The position numbers were made by a program, and so were the translations under genes. DNA of 61,897 nucleotides. Origin: Thermoanaerobaculia bacterium (GTDB lineage: Bacteria; Acidobacteriota; Thermoanaerobaculia; UBA5066; DATFVB01). Location of the stretch: NCBI GenBank assembly GCA_035717485.1, contig DASTIQ010000006.1:1-61897 (forward strand), given 5' to 3'. The notes under the pieces were generated by a model. That model did not search any database. It had not been told where the DNA came from and saw only the letters and a list, made by a program, of their open reading frames with translations. Position 1 is the stretch's first letter. Every line of letters starts with the position of its first letter. Shown here in pieces: positions 17,048 through 28,972 of this stretch.

Positions 17048-17548
17048 CTACCGCAGGCGCCGCCGCTGCCGGCGCCGCCATTCTTCCTTCCAGGGAAACC
17101 GCCACGCCCAGTAGAGGAGGCCGCCGGCACACCCCGTGGCGACGCTCCCGCCGACGTCCGCCGGCGTGACCGCGAACGGCGTGCCGAGGAGGAGCCGGCC
17201 GAGAACGGAGACGATCGCTCCGTCGGCGAGCTCCGCGACGGCGAGCGTCGCGCCGATCACGATCGAGCCTCCGAAGACCATCCGCACGGCGACGAGCGCG
17301 AGCGTGTAGCCGAGAAACGCCTTCGAGAACGCATGCGCGCCCTTGAGCGGATGGAGCAGGAGATCCTCGACGAGGCCCGCGATCGCGCCGCCGATCGTCG
17401 CCGGGACGAAGCTCGCCGACGCCGCCTGGTAGGCGACCGCGAGCAGGAACCAGTCGACCGCCGAGAGGACCGGCGCCCGGAGCGACCCGAACAGGACCGT
17501 CGCACCGGCGGCCGCGAGGATCGAGATCGCGACGCGGAGCGCCTTCAC
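17048..17548 (-). CDS. mreD: Rod shape-determining protein MreD
   Basis: A 166-residue membrane protein with five or six hydrophobic segments, the MreD size. The pattern FVPATIGGAIAGLVEDLLLHPLKGAHAFSK is the conserved MreD stretch (G-x-x-x-G-L-x-x-D). The C-terminus is very basic (WRRRQRRRLR). GTG start at 17548. It sits between mreC and mrdA as in canonical shape operons. Confidence 0.88.
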   Translation of the reverse strand: MKALRVAISILAAAGATVLFGSLRAPVLSAVDWFLLAVAYQAASASFVPATIGGAIAGLVEDLLLHPLKGAHAFSKAFLGYTLALVAVRMVFGGSIVIGATLAVAELADGAIVSVLGRLLLGTPFAVTPADVGGSVATGCAGGLLYWAWRFPWKEEWRRRQRRRLR

Positions 17549-17583
17549 GGATCAGCGGCCCTCCCGGCCGCGCCCGGCCCATT

Positions 17584-18442
17584 TCATTGCTCGGACGGGC
17601 TCCGTCCGGGCTCCGCGGAAGGGGCGGGATCGAGGACGAGCACGTCGTCGAGCCGGTGGAGGGGCGCCGCGGGCGCGACGCGCACGGCGAGGAAGAGCGC
17701 TTTTCCGCGGGTGACGCGGGTGACGGTCCCGACCGGAATGCCGCGCGGGAAGATCCCGTCGATTCCGGCGGTCTCGATCGCGTCGCCCGGCCGGACGTCC
17801 GCGATCGCCGACAGGTAGTCGATCCGCAGGGCGCCGCCGTCGCCGCGCACGACTCCCTGCTCGCCCGTCCGGACGATCCTCGCGCCGACGGCCGAGTCGG
17901 CGTCGGTCAGGAGGATCGCCTTCGCGAACCGCGTCGAGACGGTCGTGACGCGGCCGACGAGCCCCGCGGGCACGACGAGCGGAGACCCGGCGAGAACGCC
18001 CTTCTCGGCTCCCGCGCCGATCAGCGCCCGCCGGTACGCCCCGCGTTCCTCGATCGAGAGAAGCGGCGCGGCGGCGCGCACGCCCGGCAGGAACGGAGAG
18101 AGCTTCAGGAGCGCGCGAAGATGCTCGGCGTCTTCCGCGCCGGCGCGCAGCGCGAAGAGCTGCTTCTCGAGCGCCGCGATGCGCCGGTGGAGCGCCTCGT
18201 TCTCGGTCCGCGCGCCGAAGTACGAGCGGATCGAGGCGACGAAGTCCTGCTCCGTGCGCGCGGCCTGGTGGCTGCCCGCGACCACCGGGCCGAGGACGAG
18301 GAGTCCCGTGCGCTCGAGGATCGACGGTCCCCGTCCCTTCTGGCGCGCCTGCGCGGACATCAGCAGCAGGCAGCCGCCGAGAGTCCCGGCGAGGACGATC
18401 CGCGCGTGGCGGGAGGCGGCGGCGGGCGAGGAGAGGCGAGGA

Positions 18443-18450
<8 letters not shown>
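17584..18450 (-). CDS. mreC: Rod shape-determining protein MreC
   Basis: A 288-residue bitopic protein: one membrane segment (about 18-34), a coiled coil rich in Glu/Arg/Leu (about 75-105, [20 protein letters not shown]), then the double beta-barrel periplasmic domain with [20 protein letters not shown] and [13 protein letters not shown]. It links MreB to PBP2/RodA. TTG start at 18450, inside the mreB 3' end (8-bp overlap). The C-terminal tail is short and Pro/Ser-rich. Confidence 0.92.
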
Positions 18451-19468
<1,018 letters not shown>

Positions 19469-19496
19469 GGATCTCCTTCGTGCGGGAGCTACCCGA

Positions 19497-20942
19497 TCAG
19501 AATAATTCCACGAATACGCGAATGCGTTTGACGGTCTCTCGCCCCGCGGCGTCGGCGGCCTTGACGACGATCTGCGACTCCCCCTCGGTGTCCACCGAGA
19601 CGGTCGTCTTGAACGAGCCGTCCGGCTCGACGTCGGCGCGTTTGCCCGCGACCGACACCGAGGCGGACGGATCGGTGTGCCCGAAGATCAGGAACAGGTT
19701 TCCCATCTGCTGCGGCGTTTCGAGCTGCAGCGGGGGAGCGGCGCCGGCCGGGGCGCCGGTCTTGGCGGCGTCGGCGACCACCCGGAAGCGGCGGTAGGGG
19801 CTCCAGTCGGAAGCGATCCCCTTCGAGCTGACCGCGGCGACGCGCCAGTAGTACGAGCCCTCCTCGTGGGGCCGGATCGCCGCGGACAGGCCGCGTCGGT
19901 CGGGAAGGTCGAGCGGAGTCGCGTCGGGGATGAAGAGGCGGGAGCGCGACACCTGCAGGCGATAGCGGGCCGCCTCCTTCACCGACGTCCAGCGCAGCAC
20001 GACGTCCGCGTTGTTCTTCAGGTCGAAGATCCGGTTGTCGGCGGGGTCGACGGGCGCCGGGGATTCGGGAAGAGCGATCTTGCTCCCGAGGCGCTGCGAC
20101 GAGACGTCGGCGCGCACGCGCTCGCGCTCCGACAGCACCACGCTGTCCCGTTCCGTGCGGAGCACCGCCTGGCCGCGGTAGTTCGAGATCTCGGTGTCGC
20201 GCTTGTCGTCGACCGAGACCCCGACCTCGGAATCGCGCTGCACCTCGGCCGACACCGCCTTCGTGTTGATCTGCGACGGCGAGTTCGACGTGTAGACCTG
20301 GATCGAGCCGGACACCATGTCGACCGCGCTCGACTTCTCGCGGTCGGGGCGCTGGCCGCTCTTGACCTCGAACAGCGAATCCGGGTGGAGCTGGTAGAGC
20401 GTGCCGTCGAAGAACATGATCTCGGCCGATCCGGAAGAGGCGGTCTTGATGAAGTCGCCGTCGTAGAGCGACTGGCGCAGCCGGCATTCCTCCCACGTGC
20501 CTCGGCCGGCGCGCTGGAGCGAGACCTCGCCGTCGAGCGCGACGAACGTGGCGTCTCCGATGTCGGAATGCCCGGCGCGGCCGAGCGCGCGACGCGAGAG
20601 CGATTCCGACTCGACGGCCAGGTTGTACGCCTCGATGTTCTTCGCGTTCTCGAGGGCGCTCCGGGCATCGGCGAGCCGCTCTTTCGCCTGCCCGAGCGTC
20701 GCCGAGAACCGCGACGCCTCGGGGCTCGCCTCCGCGCTGCGGTAGGTCTTGTCGGCCTGGTCGATCTGGCGCTGCGCGCGCACCTCGGGCGAGACGTGGT
20801 TGTGGCGGTAGACGTAGACGCCCCACGTGCCGCCCGCGCCGGCGACGAGGAGGATCACGATCCAGCGACGGACGGTCGAATAGGAGAAGACGATCCATTC
20901 GAGGTCTCCCCGAGTCGCCCTCTTGTTCGCTGCTTGCGCCAT
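19497..20942 (-). CDS. FecR-domain membrane protein with fibronectin-like and Ig-like repeats
   Basis: A 481-residue protein: cytoplasmic N-terminus, one membrane segment (about 29-46), a coiled-coil/helical hairpin (about 50-120, [18 protein letters not shown]...), then a FecR-like beta domain (about 130-280). The FecR signs are [52 protein letters not shown], quoted here only as landmarks W, L.DGD, T...A.I.F.DG and L...S. A fibronectin-type domain with the YYWRVAAVS strand follows (about 310-395), and a final Ig-like domain ([17 protein letters not shown], about 415-481). Unlike anti-sigma FecR regulators it has no sigma factor nearby. Position upstream of mreB suggests an envelope role. 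Confidence 0.8.
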   Translation of the reverse strand: MAQAANKRATRGDLEWIVFSYSTVRRWIVILLVAGAGGTWGVYVYRHNHVSPEVRAQRQIDQADKTYRSAEASPEASRFSATLGQAKERLADARSALENAKNIEAYNLAVESESLSRRALGRAGHSDIGDATFVALDGEVSLQRAGRGTWEECRLRQSLYDGDFIKTASSGSAEIMFFDGTLYQLHPDSLFEVKSGQRPDREKSSAVDMVSGSIQVYTSNSPSQINTKAVSAEVQRDSEVGVSVDDKRDTEISNYRGQAVLRTERDSVVLSERERVRADVSSQRLGSKIALPESPAPVDPADNRIFDLKNNADVVLRWTSVKEAARYRLQVSRSRLFIPDATPLDLPDRRGLSAAIRPHEEGSYYWRVAAVSSKGIASDWSPYRRFRVVADAAKTGAPAGAAPPLQLETPQQMGNLFLIFGHTDPSASVSVAGKRADVEPDGSFKTTVSVDTEGESQIVVKAADAAGRETVKRIRVFVELF

Positions 20943-21018
20943 AACTTGTGGAGTGAGCGGTACTTGCCGCCGACCGCCTTATACCATAGCCCCCGGACCG
21001 GAACGCACGGAGTCCGCT

Positions 21019-21047
21019 TTGCCGAGTGCGCCCCGCGTTGTTAATAT
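21019..21047 (+). promoter_or_regulatory. Sigma70-like promoter of the ppiD-ruv run
   Basis: TTGCCG (21019-21024), 17-nt spacer, TAATAT (21042-21047). The start codon follows at 21089 behind GAAGGAG (21071-21077). On the other strand TATAAG/TATGGT near 20978-20988 could serve the FecR-domain gene. Confidence 0.6.
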
Positions 21048-21088
21048 ATCAAGTTCGCTCGAACGACTCGGAAGGAGAACGTCAGTCC

Positions 21089-23032
21089 ATGCTCAAAGTG
21101 ATGCGTCGGAGCTTCCAGCATCTGAAGTGGGTCCTCTGGTTCGTGGTCGTGGTGTTCGTCGCCTTCATCTTCGTCGACTGGGGAATGGGGCGCGTCCGCG
21201 GCGACAAGACCTCGTCCGGCGAGATCGCGAGCATCCACGGGGAGCCGATCACCGCCGTCGACTTCGATCGGCAGTACAAGCAGACCGAGGACCGCTACCG
21301 GCAGATGTACAAGGGGAACTGGTCTCCGGCGCTGGCCCGGGCCATGGACCTTCCGAACCAGGTCCTGAACGGGATGATCGAGCGCCGGATGCTCCTGGAG
21401 TCCGCCCAGCGGAGCGGGCTTCGCGTCTCCGACGACGAGCTCGCCGACCGGATCCAGGCGATGCCCGCTTTCCAGCGCAACGGGCAGTTCGTCGGCGCCT
21501 CCGAGTACGCCAGCGTGCTCGCCTCCTACGGGCTGACCGTCGAGCAGTTCGAGCACGGCTACCGGGAGGACATGCTGATCGAGAAGTTCAACGCGCTCGT
21601 GGCCGCGAGCCTCGTGGTGCCCGACGACCGGCTGAAGTCCCAGTTCGAGGCGCAGAACGAGAAGGCGAAGATCGAGTACGTCCTGATCCCTTCCGCCCGG
21701 CTCGCCGCCGCGTCCGTCGCCGTGCCCTCGGACGCGGATCTCAAGGCTTTCTACGATCAGAACAAGGAGCTCTTCCGCGAGCCGGAACGGCGGAAGCTCA
21801 AGTACCTGCTCGTCGAGCAGGGGAAGCTCCGGGAGAAGCTGAAGCCCTCGCCCGCCGAGATCCAGGCGTACTACGACGCGCACGGGGACGACTTCGCGGT
21901 GCCGGAGCGGGTTCACGCCGCCCACATCCTCGTCAAGGTGGCCAAGGACGCGTCTCCCGCGCAGGACGCCGCGGCGCGCCGGAAAGCGGAAGATCTCCTC
22001 GCCCGCGCGAAGAAGGGGGAGGACTTCGGCGAGCTCGCCCGGAAGAACTCGGAAGATCCCGGATCGAAGGAGCAGGGGGGCGATCTCCCGCCGTTCGGCC
22101 GCGGTCAGATGGTCCCGCCCTTCGAACAGGCGGCCTTCGCGATGTCCCCGGGCGAGATCCGCGGCCCCGTCAAGTCCGACTTCGGGTATCACGTCATCAA
22201 GCTCCTCGCGAAGATCCCCGCGGGCAAGCAGACGCTCGCCGAGGCGACGCCCCGCATCACGGCGCTCCTCACGCAGGATCAGGTCAAGAGCGCCGCCGAG
22301 CGAAGGGCCGACGCGCTCGCCAAGTCGGTCGGCCGGAACGCGAGCGACGAAGACCTGCGGAAGCTCGCCGACGACGTCGTTTCGTTCGACGCGACCGACT
22401 GGGTGACGGCGCAGGGGCAGGTCCCCGGAATCGGGTACGCGCCGGGATTCCTCAAGGCGGCGTTCGCGCTGAAGAAGGGGGAAGTCTCGCCGCAGCCGAT
22501 CCCGACCCCGCGCGGCCCCGCGATCGTCAAGGTGGCCGACGTCACGCCGCCGGGCATCGCCGATTTCTCCGAGGCGCGGGGGAAGGTCGCCGCCGAATAC
22601 ACGCGACGGAAGACCGAGCAGCAGGAGCTCGCCACGGCCGCTCCGGTCGTCGCGGAGCTGAGGGGCGGGACCGCGCTCGCCGCGGTCGCCAAGAAGTACG
22701 AGACCGACGTGCAGACGCCCGCCGAATTCGGGAAGGGGGCGCCGGTGGGCAGTCTCGGAGCGTCTCCCGCGCTCTCGGACGCGGTTTTCAAGACGCCGGC
22801 CGGCCAGTACGGCGATCCGGTCGCGCTCCCGGGCAAGGGGGTCGTGATCTTCCACGTCGTCTCGAAGACCGACTTCGACCCGGCCGCGTTCGCGATCCAG
22901 AAGACGAAGCTCGCCGAAGCGGCGCGCCAGCAGGAGGCCCAGAAGCTGATCCAGGCGGAGCTCGCGCGCCGACGCGCCCAGGAGAAGATCGTCGTCAACG
23001 ACGACCTGCTGAAGCGCTACACGCAGGGGTGA
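21089..23032 (+). CDS. ppiD: PpiD/SurA-type membrane-anchored peptidyl-prolyl isomerase
   Basis: A 647-residue periplasmic folding factor anchored by one N-terminal membrane helix (about 12-33, after MLKVMRRSFQHLKW). Then come a SurA-N chaperone domain (NQVLNGMIERRMLLESAQRSG), a parvulin rotamase domain (about 270-380: HAAHILVKV, FGELARKNSEDPGSKEQGGDLPPFGRGQ landmarks, PFEQAAFAM, FGYHVIKL) and a second, less conserved C-terminal parvulin-like region. The layout matches PpiD at the SecYEG exit, though the catalytic set looks better kept than in E. coli PpiD. ATG 21089 chosen for its ribosome binding site and promoter. It overlaps the next gene as TGATG. Confidence 0.88.
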   Translation: MLKVMRRSFQHLKWVLWFVVVVFVAFIFVDWGMGRVRGDKTSSGEIASIHGEPITAVDFDRQYKQTEDRYRQMYKGNWSPALARAMDLPNQVLNGMIERRMLLESAQRSGLRVSDDELADRIQAMPAFQRNGQFVGASEYASVLASYGLTVEQFEHGYREDMLIEKFNALVAASLVVPDDRLKSQFEAQNEKAKIEYVLIPSARLAAASVAVPSDADLKAFYDQNKELFREPERRKLKYLLVEQGKLREKLKPSPAEIQAYYDAHGDDFAVPERVHAAHILVKVAKDASPAQDAAARRKAEDLLARAKKGEDFGELARKNSEDPGSKEQGGDLPPFGRGQMVPPFEQAAFAMSPGEIRGPVKSDFGYHVIKLLAKIPAGKQTLAEATPRITALLTQDQVKSAAERRADALAKSVGRNASDEDLRKLADDVVSFDATDWVTAQGQVPGIGYAPGFLKAAFALKKGEVSPQPIPTPRGPAIVKVADVTPPGIADFSEARGKVAAEYTRRKTEQQELATAAPVVAELRGGTALAAVAKKYETDVQTPAEFGKGAPVGSLGASPALSDAVFKTPAGQYGDPVALPGKGVVIFHVVSKTDFDPAAFAIQKTKLAEAARQQEAQKLIQAELARRRAQEKIVVNDDLLKRYTQG

Positions 23033-24282
23033 TGGCGGACCGCGACCGGCCGCATCCTCGCGAGCTCGACACGGCGGCGGTCCGCGCCGGCGAAGACGAC
23101 GCGACCGGAGCGCTCGTCGACCCGATCTGGCAGACGGCGCCGTTCTGGTTCAAGGACGTCGCCGAGCTCGAGCGAACCGCCCTCGGCGAGAGGCCCGATC
23201 TCTTCTACTCGCGCTACGGGAATCCGACGATCACCGGCGCCGAAAGGAAGATGGCGGCTCTCGAAGGCACCGAGGATGCCGTCCTCTTTTCCTCCGGCCT
23301 CTCCGCGATCGGCGTCTCGCTCCGCGCCCTGCTCTCGCCGGGCGACCACATCGTGGCGACGGAGGACCTCTACGGCGGAACGCTCCTGCTCTTCCGGGAC
23401 GTCTTCTCCGCGGCGGGAATCGCCGTTTCGCTCGTGCCGACCGCGCCCGAGCCCGATTTCGCGTCGGCGATCCGTCCCGAGACCCGGCTGCTCTACGTCG
23501 AAACGCCGACCAACCCGCTCGTCAAGATCGTGGATCTCGCGTTCGTGGCGCGGACCGCGAAGGAGAGGGGGCTTCTCTGCGCGGTCGACTCCACTTTCGG
23601 CAGCCCCGTCCTGCAGCGGCCCGCCGCGGCCGGCTTCGACCTGGTGCTCCACTCGGCGACGAAATACCTGAACGGCCACGCGGACGTGACGGCGGGATTC
23701 GCGTGCGCGTCGTTCGCGGCCGCCGCGCGGCTCCGCGGCGCGCGCAAGATGTCCGGCACCGTTCTCGATCCGCATGCGGCGTGGCTCCTGACCCGCGGGA
23801 TGAAGACGGTCGCGCTCCGCGTGCGGGCGCAGTCGGCCAACGCCATGGAGATCGCGCGCCGGCTCGCCTCCCACCCGGCGGTCGAGCGGGTGCACTATCC
23901 GGGCCTTCCCGATCACCCCGGCCACGCCGCCGCCGCGCGGCAGATGAGCGGCGCGTTCGGGGCCATGCTGGCGTTCGACGTGCGGGGCGGCGCGCCGGCG
24001 GCGCGCCGGCCGGTCGAGGCGCTGCGGCTGATCCGGCGCGCCACGTCCCTCGGCTCGGTCGAGTCGACCGCGGATCTCCCGGCGATCACGTCGCATTCCC
24101 GCGCGATGATCGCGCCCGAGCGCCGGGAAGCGCTCGGCATCCGCGAATCGACGATCCGGCTCTCCGTCGGCGCCGAAGACGTCCGGGACATCGTCGCGGA
24201 CCTCGAAGCGGCGCTCGCGGCCGCGCGGGATGCGACGCCCGACGTTGCCCGGCACGCGGCGCCCGGCGCCGGCCGCGAATGA
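23032..24282 (+). CDS. Cys/Met-metabolism PLP enzyme (cystathionine gamma-synthase / gamma-lyase family)
   Basis: A 416-residue trans-sulfuration family enzyme. It shows PIWQTAPF, the Arg-Tyr-Gly-Asn-Pro-Thr motif (SRYGNPTI), [39 protein letters not shown], the PLP Lys211 in [11 protein letters not shown], and [11 protein letters not shown] near the C-terminus. These fit cystathionine gamma-synthase, cystathionine gamma-lyase or methionine gamma-lyase, and sequence alone cannot decide. The Met-gamma-lyase active Cys position is not evident. ATG at 23032 overlaps the ppiD stop (TGATG) and its own stop overlaps ruvA (ATGA). Metabolic and repair genes are thus coupled here. Confidence 0.88.
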   Translation: MADRDRPHPRELDTAAVRAGEDDATGALVDPIWQTAPFWFKDVAELERTALGERPDLFYSRYGNPTITGAERKMAALEGTEDAVLFSSGLSAIGVSLRALLSPGDHIVATEDLYGGTLLLFRDVFSAAGIAVSLVPTAPEPDFASAIRPETRLLYVETPTNPLVKIVDLAFVARTAKERGLLCAVDSTFGSPVLQRPAAAGFDLVLHSATKYLNGHADVTAGFACASFAAAARLRGARKMSGTVLDPHAAWLLTRGMKTVALRVRAQSANAMEIARRLASHPAVERVHYPGLPDHPGHAAAARQMSGAFGAMLAFDVRGGAPAARRPVEALRLIRRATSLGSVESTADLPAITSHSRAMIAPERREALGIRESTIRLSVGAEDVRDIVADLEAALAAARDATPDVARHAAPGAGRE

Positions 24283-24863
24283 TCGCGCGTCTCTCCGGCG
24301 TTCTCTTCGAGAAGCTCCCCGACCGCGTCGTTCTCGACGTGGGCGGCGTGGGGTACGCCGTCGCGATCTCCTTTCAGACGTACCAGGAGCTCCCCGAGGC
24401 GGGAAGCCCGGCGGCGCTCCTCGTCCACACGCACGTCCGCGAGGACACGCTCGCCCTCTTCGGCTTCGCTTCGGAGCGCGAGAAGAAGCTCTTCGAGATG
24501 CTGATCTCGGTCTCGGGAGTGGGCCCGAAGCTCGCGCTGACTCTCCTCTCCGGGATTCCCGCGGACGACCTCCTCCGCGCGCTCGCGAAGGGGGACGCGC
24601 GGCGGCTCGTCTCGATCCCCGGGATCGGAAAGAAGACGGCCGAGCGCCTGACCCTGGAGCTGAAGGAAAAGGCGGAGAAGCTCTTCGTTCCGCCCGAGGG
24701 CGGGACGGGCGTCGAAGCGGAGGACGTGGTGTCGGCGCTCGTGAACTTCGGCTACCGGAAGTCGGACGCGGAACGGGCCGTCGAGCAGCTGACGCGGCGC
24801 GGCGCGCCGGAATCGTTCGCGGAGTTCCTCAAGGAAGCGCTGGCGGCGCTCTCCGGCGCCTGA
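24279..24863 (+). CDS. ruvA: Holliday junction branch migration protein RuvA
   Basis: A 194-residue protein with the full RuvA plan. The N-terminal OB fold is [26 protein letters not shown], two helix-hairpin-helix motifs follow ([17 protein letters not shown] and [19 protein letters not shown]), then a flexible linker and domain III ([20 protein letters not shown]) that contacts RuvB. RuvC is not adjacent. The stop lies in a palindrome at 24852-24876. Confidence 0.95.
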   Translation: MIARLSGVLFEKLPDRVVLDVGGVGYAVAISFQTYQELPEAGSPAALLVHTHVREDTLALFGFASEREKKLFEMLISVSGVGPKLALTLLSGIPADDLLRALAKGDARRLVSIPGIGKKTAERLTLELKEKAEKLFVPPEGGTGVEAEDVVSALVNFGYRKSDAERAVEQLTRRGAPESFAEFLKEALAALSGA

Positions 24864-24876
24864 ATCAGGCGCCGGA
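24852..24876 (+). other. Perfect palindrome over the ruvA stop
   Basis: TCCGGCGCCTGA, one A, TCAGGCGCCGGA: 12-bp arms with no mismatch. The left arm contains the last codons and TGA of ruvA. No T-tract follows, so it is more likely an mRNA 3'-end or processing hairpin than an intrinsic terminator. Confidence 0.6.
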
Positions 24877-24884
24877 CCGGGTCA

Positions 24885-24978
24885 GTTCCGAGTCGCGAGT
24901 CGGAACTCTGGCCGGCGCCCTGTCCGTGATCGGGCCCGGCATCAAACTTTCGACTCGCAACTCGGAACTCGCGACTGA
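24885..24978. repeat. GACTCGCGACT-type intergenic repeat, inverted pair
   Basis: Left arm GTTCCGAGTCGCGAGTCGGA and right arm, in reverse complement, GTTCCGAGTTGCGAGTCGAA, about 45 nt apart. It separates ruvA from ruvB although both genes read the same way. Similar words occur at 27040-27100, 28555-28645, 35560-35595 and 47520-47541. Confidence 0.55.
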
Positions 24979-25009
24979 TCCGCGCGATCTGGCGATCGCG
25001 CGGATGCGC

Positions 25010-25015
25010 GATAAT
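25010..25015 (+). promoter_or_regulatory. -10 box for ruvB (probable leaderless transcript)
   Basis: GATAAT 9 nt before the GTG at 25025, with no Shine-Dalgarno between. This suggests ruvB has its own promoter after the ruvA hairpin and decides the GTG as start over the ATG at 25004, which lies upstream of the -10 box. Confidence 0.5.
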
Positions 25016-25024
25016 CGCTTCGCC

Positions 25025-26050
25025 GTGAACGAAGCCACACGTTCCGTCCTGTCGCCCTCCGCCCTCGAAGACGAAGTCGCCGTCGAGCCGAAGCTCCGGC
25101 CGCGAAAGCTCGCCGAGTACATCGGGCAGACGAAGGTTCGGGACAACCTCGCCGTCTTCCTCGAAGCGGCGAAGGCGCGCGGCGAGGCGCTCGATCACGT
25201 CCTGCTGACCGGCCCGCCCGGCCTCGGGAAGACGACGCTCGCCCACATCATCGCGCACGAGATGGGCGTCGGTCTTCGGATCACCGCGGGTCCGATGATC
25301 GCGCGCGCGGGGGACCTGGCGGCGATCCTGACGAATCTCCAGGCGGGAGACGTTCTCTTCATCGACGAGATCCACCGGCTTCCGACCGCGGTCGAGGAGG
25401 TCCTCTACTCCGCGATGGAGGATTTCGTCCTCGACGTGGTGATCGGCGAGGGCCCGGCCGCGCGCACGCACCGGATCGACCTGAAACCGTTCACCCTCGT
25501 CGGAGCGACGACGCGCCCGGGACTCCTCTCGCAGCCGCTCCACGCGCGGTTCGGGATCCATCACCGGCTCGATTTCTACGATCCGGATTCTCTCGCGACG
25601 ATCATCGAGCGTTCGGCGCGGATCCTCGGCGTGCCGATCGAGGACGACGCCGCCCGCGAGATCGCCCGGCGGAGCCGCGGAACGCCGCGGATCGCGAACC
25701 GCCTGCTCCGGCGCGTGCGCGATTTCGCGCAGGTCGCCGGCCGCGAGCGGCTGGACCGCGCGGCCGCCGCCGACGCGCTGGCGAAGCTGGAGGTCGACGA
25801 ATACGGCCTCGACGAGCTCGACATCCGCATCCTCACCGTGCTCGTCGAGAAGTTCGGCGGCGGCCCGGCGGGCGTGTCGTCCCTCGCCTCGTCGCTCGGG
25901 GAAGATCGCGGGACCCTGGAAGACCTGTACGAGCCGTTCCTTCTCCAGGCGGGATTCATCCAGCGCACGCCCCGCGGGCGCGTGGCGACGGCGCGCGCCT
26001 ACAAGCGGCTGGGAGTTTCGCCCGGCGCCGCCGGGGGCTCGCTCTTTTGA
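25025..26050 (+). CDS. ruvB: Holliday junction helicase RuvB
   Basis: A 341-residue AAA+ motor that drives branch migration with RuvA. Landmarks from the GTG start: [12 protein letters not shown] (24-35), Walker A GPPGLGKT (63-70), Walker [10 protein letters not shown] (111-119), sensor 1 [11 protein letters not shown], and the arginine-finger/sensor 2 region [17 protein letters not shown]. The winged-helix C-terminus contains [24 protein letters not shown] 25025 gives the usual 25-30 residues before the conserved RP-x-x-L. The stop overlaps the next gene as TTGA. Confidence 0.95.
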   Translation: MNEATRSVLSPSALEDEVAVEPKLRPRKLAEYIGQTKVRDNLAVFLEAAKARGEALDHVLLTGPPGLGKTTLAHIIAHEMGVGLRITAGPMIARAGDLAAILTNLQAGDVLFIDEIHRLPTAVEEVLYSAMEDFVLDVVIGEGPAARTHRIDLKPFTLVGATTRPGLLSQPLHARFGIHHRLDFYDPDSLATIIERSARILGVPIEDDAAREIARRSRGTPRIANRLLRRVRDFAQVAGRERLDRAAAADALAKLEVDEYGLDELDIRILTVLVEKFGGGPAGVSSLASSLGEDRGTLEDLYEPFLLQAGFIQRTPRGRVATARAYKRLGVSPGAAGGSLF

Positions 26051-26970
26051 GCTCTCCCGCGGAACCGGCGCCGTCCCGCGCGCCGCGGCGCGGCGTCCTG
26101 ATCTACAACCCGACCGCGGGGCAGCGGGACCGACACGCGGCGATGCACTCCCTGATCGACCGCATGCGGGCCGAGGGCATCGAGCTCGCCAACGCCCCGA
26201 CGCGCGGACCCGGTCACGCGACGCGGATCGTCCACGAGCACCTTCCGGAGAAGCCGGACGTCGTGGCGGTGTGCGGCGGCGACGGTACGGTGTCGGAGGC
26301 CGCGGCGGCTCTCCTCGGCACCGACGTCCCGCTCGCGATCATCCCGGGCGGGACGTCGAACGTGCTCGCCGTCGAGCTCGGAATTCCATTCGACGTCACC
26401 CGAGCCTGCCGGCTGATCCTCGACGGGGAGGTACGGACGGTGCGCGCGGCCGTCGCGAACGACCGCCCCTTCCTCCTGATGGCGGGCATCGGGCTCGATG
26501 CGCGCGTGATGGGGAAGATGAGCCTGTTCCTCAAGCGATGGTTCGGCCGGGCGGGGATCTTCGTGACCGCCGTTGCCGAGTTCCTGAAGTACGAGTTTCC
26601 CCGCCTGGACGTCGAGGTGGACGGAACCCACCACGCGGCCACTTTCGCCGTGGTCGCGAACTCGAAGCACTATGCCGGCGACTGGATCGTGGCCCCCGAC
26701 GCCTCGGCCGAGTCGGACACCCTGGAAGTCCTGATATTCGACTCCCGGCGCCGAATCGACCTTCTCCACCTCTTCCTCGGGATGCAGGGGGGCAAGGGCG
26801 CCCACCTCGAGCGCGGGATCGCCCGGATCGTGCGGGGGCGCGCCGTGAGGATCACCTCGCTCGAGTCGTATGCGGTCGAAGTCCAGGTCGACGGGGACTG
26901 CGTGCTGGAGACCCCCGTCGTGTGCCGGGTAGCCGAGCGGCGGCTGCGGGTATTAGCTCCGAAGCGATAG
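26047..26970 (+). CDS. Diacylglycerol/lipid kinase family protein
   Basis: A 307-residue DAGK-catalytic-domain protein (YegS/DgkB/LCB5 superfamily). Visible: [10 protein letters not shown] near residue 19, nucleotide-binding [10 protein letters not shown] (GGDGT at 77-81), [11 protein letters not shown], and in domain 2 [10 protein letters not shown] and a C-terminal VQVDGDCV strand. These enzymes phosphorylate diacylglycerol, sphingoid bases or similar lipids; the substrate is not readable. TTG at 26047 overlaps the ruvB stop. Confidence 0.88.
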   Translation: MSSPAEPAPSRAPRRGVLIYNPTAGQRDRHAAMHSLIDRMRAEGIELANAPTRGPGHATRIVHEHLPEKPDVVAVCGGDGTVSEAAAALLGTDVPLAIIPGGTSNVLAVELGIPFDVTRACRLILDGEVRTVRAAVANDRPFLLMAGIGLDARVMGKMSLFLKRWFGRAGIFVTAVAEFLKYEFPRLDVEVDGTHHAATFAVVANSKHYAGDWIVAPDASAESDTLEVLIFDSRRRIDLLHLFLGMQGGKGAHLERGIARIVRGRAVRITSLESYAVEVQVDGDCVLETPVVCRVAERRLRVLAPKR

Positions 26971-27202
26971 CGGGCACGGCGATGCATCCCGCCGGGCTCG
27001 CGCCTCGCCGTGCTTCCTTGTTGTGATAACTGACAGGTGGCCCGTCCCTCCGACCGGCGACTGATTTCTCCGAGTCGCGACGGTCTCGACTGTGCGGACT
27101 GGGAACTTCGAATCCCCTATACTCCGCGAAAAGGATCCGGGCGATTTTCGCGAAAGCCATGCTCGCTCGCGGAGAACGTCCGGAAGGCGCGAGGAGGAGA
27201 AC
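26971..27202 (+). repeat. Gap with partial repeats of both families and a promoter
   Basis: 26978-27010 carries the module GATGCATCCCGCCGGGCTCG followed by CGCCTCGCCG, also present near 39330. 27040-27105 has CGACTGATTTC, GAGTCGCGACGG and related words of the second repeat family. A candidate -10 TATACT is at 27118-27123. No gene seen. Confidence 0.5.
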
Positions 27203-28552
<1,350 letters not shown>

Positions 28553-28651
28553 TCGCGAGTCCGCGAGTCACGAGTCGGGGAATCCGGACTCGGGTTCACG
28601 ACGCTCGAATGTTTTCCGACCCGAAACTCGCCGACTCGCGACTGGCCGCCG
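28553..28651. repeat. GACTCGCGACT-type repeat between convergent genes
   Basis: Begins at the transporter stop with GTCGCGAGTCCGCGAGTCAC and ends with GCCGACTCGCGACTGGCCG. The two ends are inverted relative to each other and could pair into a hairpin that terminates both convergent genes. No T-tract. Confidence 0.5.
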
Positions 28652-28972
28652 CTACGCCATTTCGGGTTTTTCTCCGAGCTTCCTCAGGTATTCGTACGAG
28701 TAGATGCCGTCGTTGTGCCCATCCTGCCAGTAGATCTGGATCGCGTAGCCGCCGACCTTGTTCCAGCCGTGCATGAGGAACGCGCCGAGGCCGAACGGCC
28801 GCTTCGGCGCGCGGTAGACGTTGCCCAGCAGGTCTCCTTCCCCCTTGCACATCGCGCACGGGCATTCGCGCCGGAGCGTCTCGAGCGAAAAGTAGTCCTC
28901 GCGGCCGTCCGCCCAGACGACGACGAGCTCGCGACCGATCTGCTGGATGGAGGTCGGGACGGGATGCGGCAT
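28652..28972 (-). CDS. DUF971-family protein
   Basis: A 106-residue protein matching DUF971, also the N-terminal domain of gamma-butyrobetaine hydroxylase. It has a beta-rich start (ELVVVWADGREDYFSLETLRRE), the Cys pattern CPCAMC (38-43) and the C-terminal WQDGHNDGIYSYEYLRKL strand/helix. In other bacteria such proteins are linked to Fe-S or MRP/ApbC contexts; none is adjacent here. Its ATG overlaps the SurA-like stop as TGATG. Confidence 0.85.
   Translation of the reverse strand: MPHPVPTSIQQIGRELVVVWADGREDYFSLETLRRECPCAMCKGEGDLLGNVYRAPKRPFGLGAFLMHGWNKVGGYAIQIYWQDGHNDGIYSYEYLRKLGEKPEMA

Noticed and set aside
22900-24282. SAM or other methionine riboswitch before the Cys/Met-metabolism gene
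   Set aside because: The gene overlaps the ppiD stop by one base, leaving no leader.
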